Below, piece after piece: positions 60,855 through 64,000 of a stretch of DNA of 64,000 nt. Both the position numbers and the translations under genes were made by a program. The number at the start of each line of letters is the position of its first letter. The first letter of the stretch is position 1. Source of the stretch: Verrucomicrobiota bacterium. GTDB lineage: Bacteria > Verrucomicrobiota > Kiritimatiellia > CAIVKH01. The DNA lies in contig JACKPT010000007.1 of NCBI GenBank assembly GCA_024233345.1, positions 62,001-126,000 of the forward strand, written 5' to 3'. Below the pieces are notes generated by a model that saw only the letters and a program-made list of their open reading frames with translations, made no database searches and was not told where the DNA came from.

Positions 60855-63731
60855 ATGAACAACATATACCAAGCTATGCGGTCTCTCCCCTTGGGCGTCC
60901 TGGCCCTGATCCTGTCTGGTACCCCCCGCTCTGTTCTGGGTCAGGCCGGAAACGAGATTCTGACCGTCACCCCGGACTCCGCAGGCCGGGGTTCCGCCGG
61001 TCTGCTGGTGACCTTTGAACTGGATACCGATGCACCTGCTGCACCGCCTGCTGGTGCGCCGGTCAGTCTGGTCATGATTGGCGGGGTTACCGGATCCGTG
61101 CCCACCCACGCCAGCCAATATACGGTCTCAGCGACCTTTTCGATTCCTGCGACGGAGGCGCTGGGCGCCAAGGATGTGGTGGTCCAGTTTTCGCCGCCCG
61201 AAGGGACCCTGACGTTTTCGAAGGCGTCGGGCTTTACCGTGACCGAGGAGGTGGATCAGGCTCCGGTGATTTCCGGACAGCCTCAGTCCCGTTCGGTGCG
61301 TCCGGGAGCTACCGTCAGTTTTTCGGTGAGTGCTTCCGGAACCGAACCCCTGTCCTACCAATGGCAGAAACAGGAGACAAATCTCCCCGGAGCCACCAAC
61401 CAGTCCCTGATCCTTTCTCCGGTCGCGATGGCGGATGCCGGATCCTACCGCTGCATCGTGGTGAATGTCATGGGCGGTGCCACCTCTTCGGTGGCGCACC
61501 TGACCGTCTCGACCAATGCCGCCACCCTCGCTGCGGACGAGGCGGCCGATCCGGTCTATGATTCCGGGTGGGGGGATGGCTCCAATGGCGGTGACGGGTG
61601 GGGCCCGTGGCAATTGACACCGGCTTCCGGGGGTGGATTCTTTACCGCCGCCTCGACCGGCAATGCCGGAGGCAGCAGCGGTGGTATCGATACCGGAGGC
61701 CGGGCCTGGGGATTATGGTCGACCAATGGAGTCACTGAAGCCACGCGTTTGCTGGAGGGCAGCAGTCTCGGGGTGGGGCAGATTCTTGGTGTGGCTTTTG
61801 ACAATGGCTATGTCAATGGCGGCAAATCCGTGGGTATGGCTCTGCAGAATGCCGCTGGCGAATTGCTCTGGGAGTTCTATTTCTCCGGCGGTGATACCCG
61901 TTACACGGTGCATGATGGATCGGGAAGCCGGGCGACCCCGGTTTCCTTTTCCGGGGATGGATTGTGGATTGAGTTTGAACAGACCAGCACCACCAATTGC
62001 CTGGTTCAGGTAACCGATGCGGTGGGAACCTGCTACCGGTTCGCCGGCTCTCTGATGACCGTGGCCGACCAGCAAATTGCCCGGATTCGCCTCTGGAATT
62101 ACGAGGCCGGAGCGGGGAGCGATGCCGACTTGTTCATCAACAGCCTGTCGGTGCGCACAGGAACCCTGGCCTCAACCGGGGGGGCGCTTCCATATCCCAT
62201 CACTGATACCGCGCAGGCGGCGAACTATGGTGTCTCTGGCATCATTGCCGCACCCGCACCGGACGAGGCTTTCGCGGGGCAGGACGCCCAGTATGAGGGC
62301 CATCAGCCGCAGTTTGTCCTTGGTGCGGATGGTCTGACCGTGCTGGACACAGTATCAGGCCTGACCTGGAAACGTTCACCGGATACGAATGCCGATGGAT
62401 CCATCGATGCCACCGATAAGCTCAACTGGGTGGGTCTCCAGGCCTATGCCGCAGCCCTTAATGCTGGCAACTATGGAGGGTATAGCGACTGGCGCCTGCC
62501 CTCGATCAAGGAACTGTATTCCCTGATGGACTTCCGGGGTACCGACCCCAGCGGCTATGATGGTTCCGACACCTCGGGCCTCATACCGTACATCGATACC
62601 GACTACTTTGATTTTGCCTATGGCGATACCAATGCCGGCGAACGGATCATTGATGCCCAGTATGCTTCGAGCAACCTGTACGTGAGTACCACGGGCGGCG
62701 GCGATACCACACTGTTCGGCGTCAACTTTGCGGATGGCCGGATCAAAGGGTATGGCCTTTCGGTATTTGGCTCTGACAAGACCTTCTATGTCATTTGTTG
62801 TCGGGGCAATGTGAATGTGGGGAGGAATGTCTTCACCAACAACCAGGATGGAACGGTCAGTGACCTCGCCACCGGACTGATGTGGCAGCAGGCGGATAGC
62901 GGCTCCGGACTGAATTGGCAGCAAGCCCTGGCTTATGCCGAAGGTTTGAGCCTCGGGGGGTATCAGGACTGGCGCTTGCCCAACGCCAAAGAGCTTCAAA
63001 GCATCCTGGACTATTCGCGATCGCCGGATACCAGTGCGTCGGCGGCGATCGACCCGCTGTTCCATTGTACCGCGATCACCAATGAGGCTGGGAATCCGGA
63101 TTATCCCGCCTATTGGACGAGTACCACGCATGGCAATTGGACCGGATCCGGGTTGTGGGGGGTGTATGTCTGCTTTGGGCGGGCGATGGGATTCATGAAT
63201 AACACCTGGGTGGATGTTCATGGCGCCGGGGCACAACGAAGCGACCCCAAGTATGACGATGGCACCGATTATTCATCGGGTCATGGTCCTCAGGGTGATG
63301 CGGTACGAATCGATAACTATGTCCGCTGCGTGCGCGGTAGTGCCCTCCCTCCGGATATGGATACCGATGGTGATGGTCTGAGCGATTGGTACGAATACAG
63401 CTATACCACCAACACCACCGCGATGGACGCTGCCGGTGATCTGGATGACGATGATTATACCAATCGGGAAGAATGCGGTGCCGGTACGTCGCCCATCGAT
63501 GGCACCTCCTGCCTGGCCATCGATCTGTCGGTGTGGATGGAGGGTTCGGGCCTGGCCCTTTCCTGGCAAAGTGCGATCGGCATGTCGTACCGGGTGGAAA
63601 AAGTGAGCGATATGGGCGCAGATGACGTTCAGGTTGTGGTGTCGGGAATTGTCGCCACCCCGCCTATGAACACTTTGACAACAGCATCAGATGGTGAAAT
63701 GACCGCGTTTTACCGGGTAACGGTGGAGTAG
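60855..63731 (+). CDS. Large secreted protein with Ig-like and DUF1566 domains
   Basis: 958 residues from the ATG at 60855, with GAAGGA upstream. Signal peptide (SLPLGVLALILSGTPRSVLG), an N-terminal beta domain (about 30-130), an immunoglobulin-like I-set domain (PLSYQWQKQETNL...ADAGSYRCIVV, about 140-225), a 170-residue module shared with the GH13 protein (about 240-430), then two DUF1566/Lcl C-type-lectin-like units (VSGLTWKRSPDTNADG ... GYSDWRLPSIKELYSLMD and ATGLMWQQAD ... GGYQDWRLPNAKELQSILD). An Asp-rich spacer (DMDTDGDGLSDW) and a C-terminal module ending FYRVTVE follow. Likely surface or matrix protein. Confidence 0.87.
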   Translation: MNNIYQAMRSLPLGVLALILSGTPRSVLGQAGNEILTVTPDSAGRGSAGLLVTFELDTDAPAAPPAGAPVSLVMIGGVTGSVPTHASQYTVSATFSIPATEALGAKDVVVQFSPPEGTLTFSKASGFTVTEEVDQAPVISGQPQSRSVRPGATVSFSVSASGTEPLSYQWQKQETNLPGATNQSLILSPVAMADAGSYRCIVVNVMGGATSSVAHLTVSTNAATLAADEAADPVYDSGWGDGSNGGDGWGPWQLTPASGGGFFTAASTGNAGGSSGGIDTGGRAWGLWSTNGVTEATRLLEGSSLGVGQILGVAFDNGYVNGGKSVGMALQNAAGELLWEFYFSGGDTRYTVHDGSGSRATPVSFSGDGLWIEFEQTSTTNCLVQVTDAVGTCYRFAGSLMTVADQQIARIRLWNYEAGAGSDADLFINSLSVRTGTLASTGGALPYPITDTAQAANYGVSGIIAAPAPDEAFAGQDAQYEGHQPQFVLGADGLTVLDTVSGLTWKRSPDTNADGSIDATDKLNWVGLQAYAAALNAGNYGGYSDWRLPSIKELYSLMDFRGTDPSGYDGSDTSGLIPYIDTDYFDFAYGDTNAGERIIDAQYASSNLYVSTTGGGDTTLFGVNFADGRIKGYGLSVFGSDKTFYVICCRGNVNVGRNVFTNNQDGTVSDLATGLMWQQADSGSGLNWQQALAYAEGLSLGGYQDWRLPNAKELQSILDYSRSPDTSASAAIDPLFHCTAITNEAGNPDYPAYWTSTTHGNWTGSGLWGVYVCFGRAMGFMNNTWVDVHGAGAQRSDPKYDDGTDYSSGHGPQGDAVRIDNYVRCVRGSALPPDMDTDGDGLSDWYEYSYTTNTTAMDAAGDLDDDDYTNREECGAGTSPIDGTSCLAIDLSVWMEGSGLALSWQSAIGMSYRVEKVSDMGADDVQVVVSGIVATPPMNTLTTASDGEMTAFYRVTVE

Positions 63732-63750
63732 TGCAGGGAAGGAGATCGAA

Positions 63751-64000
63751 ATGAAACCTCTGCGAATCGTACTGTGGCTATTGCTCGGCAGCATTGCCCT
63801 TGATCGCGCCCGCGCTCAGAGTCTCTCGTACCCCATCGTCGATACCGGGCAGATAGTCTGCTACGACGACCGGGCGATGATCGACTGTCCCAGCCCGGGT
63901 GATGCCTTTTATGGCCAGGATGCCCAGCATACCGGCCTGTTTCCTACTTACCGGGATAACCGGGATGGTACCATCTCGGACCTGCAGACCGGCTTGGATT
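63751..64000 (+). CDS. DUF1566-type secreted protein, 3' end outside window
   Basis: Open from the ATG at 63751 (AAGGAGA upstream) to the window end, 83 codons. A signal peptide (LRIVLWLLLGSIALDRARA) leads to a segment like the start of DUF1566 proteins: GDAFYGQDAQHTG and DNRDGTISDLQTGLD, which parallels the corresponding stretch of the gene upstream. It lies 19 bases after that gene, so the two may be cotranscribed paralogues. Confidence 0.82.
   Translation, partial: MKPLRIVLWLLLGSIALDRARAQSLSYPIVDTGQIVCYDDRAMIDCPSPGDAFYGQDAQHTGLFPTYRDNRDGTISDLQTGLD

Overview
The window reads as one chromosomal segment of a Gram-negative bacterium of the PVC superphylum, most likely Verrucomicrobiota or Kiritimatiellota. 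This placement rests on gene style, not a marker phylogeny: a complete Na+-NQR locus, lipoproteins, and several very long secreted proteins with DUF1566, Ig-like, GH13 or carboxypeptidase-regulatory modules that share C-terminal modules. The sequence looks G+C-rich throughout except for a poorer stretch around 28.5-30.9 kb. I see no rRNA, CRISPR array, prophage or insertion sequence, and one tRNA.

Layout. 0-3.1 kb: the 3' part of leuC, then leuD, meeting a SurA/PpiC-like lipoprotein across a hairpin terminator. 3.2-6.5 kb (minus): a winged-helix protein, rnc, xerD, purC and a small HMA-like lipoprotein. 6.7-11.4 kb: a TPR membrane protein, a secreted SH3 protein and a polytopic membrane protein. 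11.4-15.3 kb: tadA, lipA, a dolichol-phosphate-mannose-synthase-like glycosyltransferase, a DUF368 (PopT-type) transporter and an MTH1-like Nudix hydrolase. 15.5-23.6 kb: the Na+-pumping NADH:quinone oxidoreductase locus nqrABCDEF-apbE on the minus strand. It is met tail-to-tail by nqrM and preceded by a polyprenyl diphosphate synthase that may make the quinone tail. Structural subunits, flavin transferase and Fe-site maturation factor therefore sit together.

23.9-28.5 kb: gpmI and a 918-residue secreted protein with eight repeats. 28.5-30.9 kb: a gene-poor, apparently decayed stretch with a pseudogene, a GspG-like protein and a hypothetical, ending at tRNA-Glu(CTC). 31.1-35.6 kb (plus): manA, a gluzincin-type lipoprotein, holA, a DUF3108 protein and a DnaQ-like exonuclease. 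35.6-40.2 kb (minus): a tightly coupled set of crcB, GT4 glycosyltransferase, PP-loop ATPase, cupin and DegT-type aminotransferase. This is the best candidate here for an uncharacterised sugar-modifying system. 40.5-44.1 kb (plus): a tandem-domain NDP kinase, an aspartate/aromatic aminotransferase and class II aldolase.

44.1-50.5 kb (minus): rsmB, a phosphoglycolate-phosphatase-like HAD protein, a methyltransferase and a 1218-residue secreted GH13 enzyme with two starch-binding-like modules. 50.7-58.5 kb: ruvB facing a minus-strand set of a DnaJ-type zinc protein, a secreted SUMF1 protein, a thioredoxin-like protein and two tandem paralogous GT39-like membrane proteins. 58.6-64.0 kb: a CusRS-type two-component system, divergent from secreted DUF1566 proteins. 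The intergenic region carries a perfect inverted repeat close to the E. coli CusR box. The last gene runs off the window.
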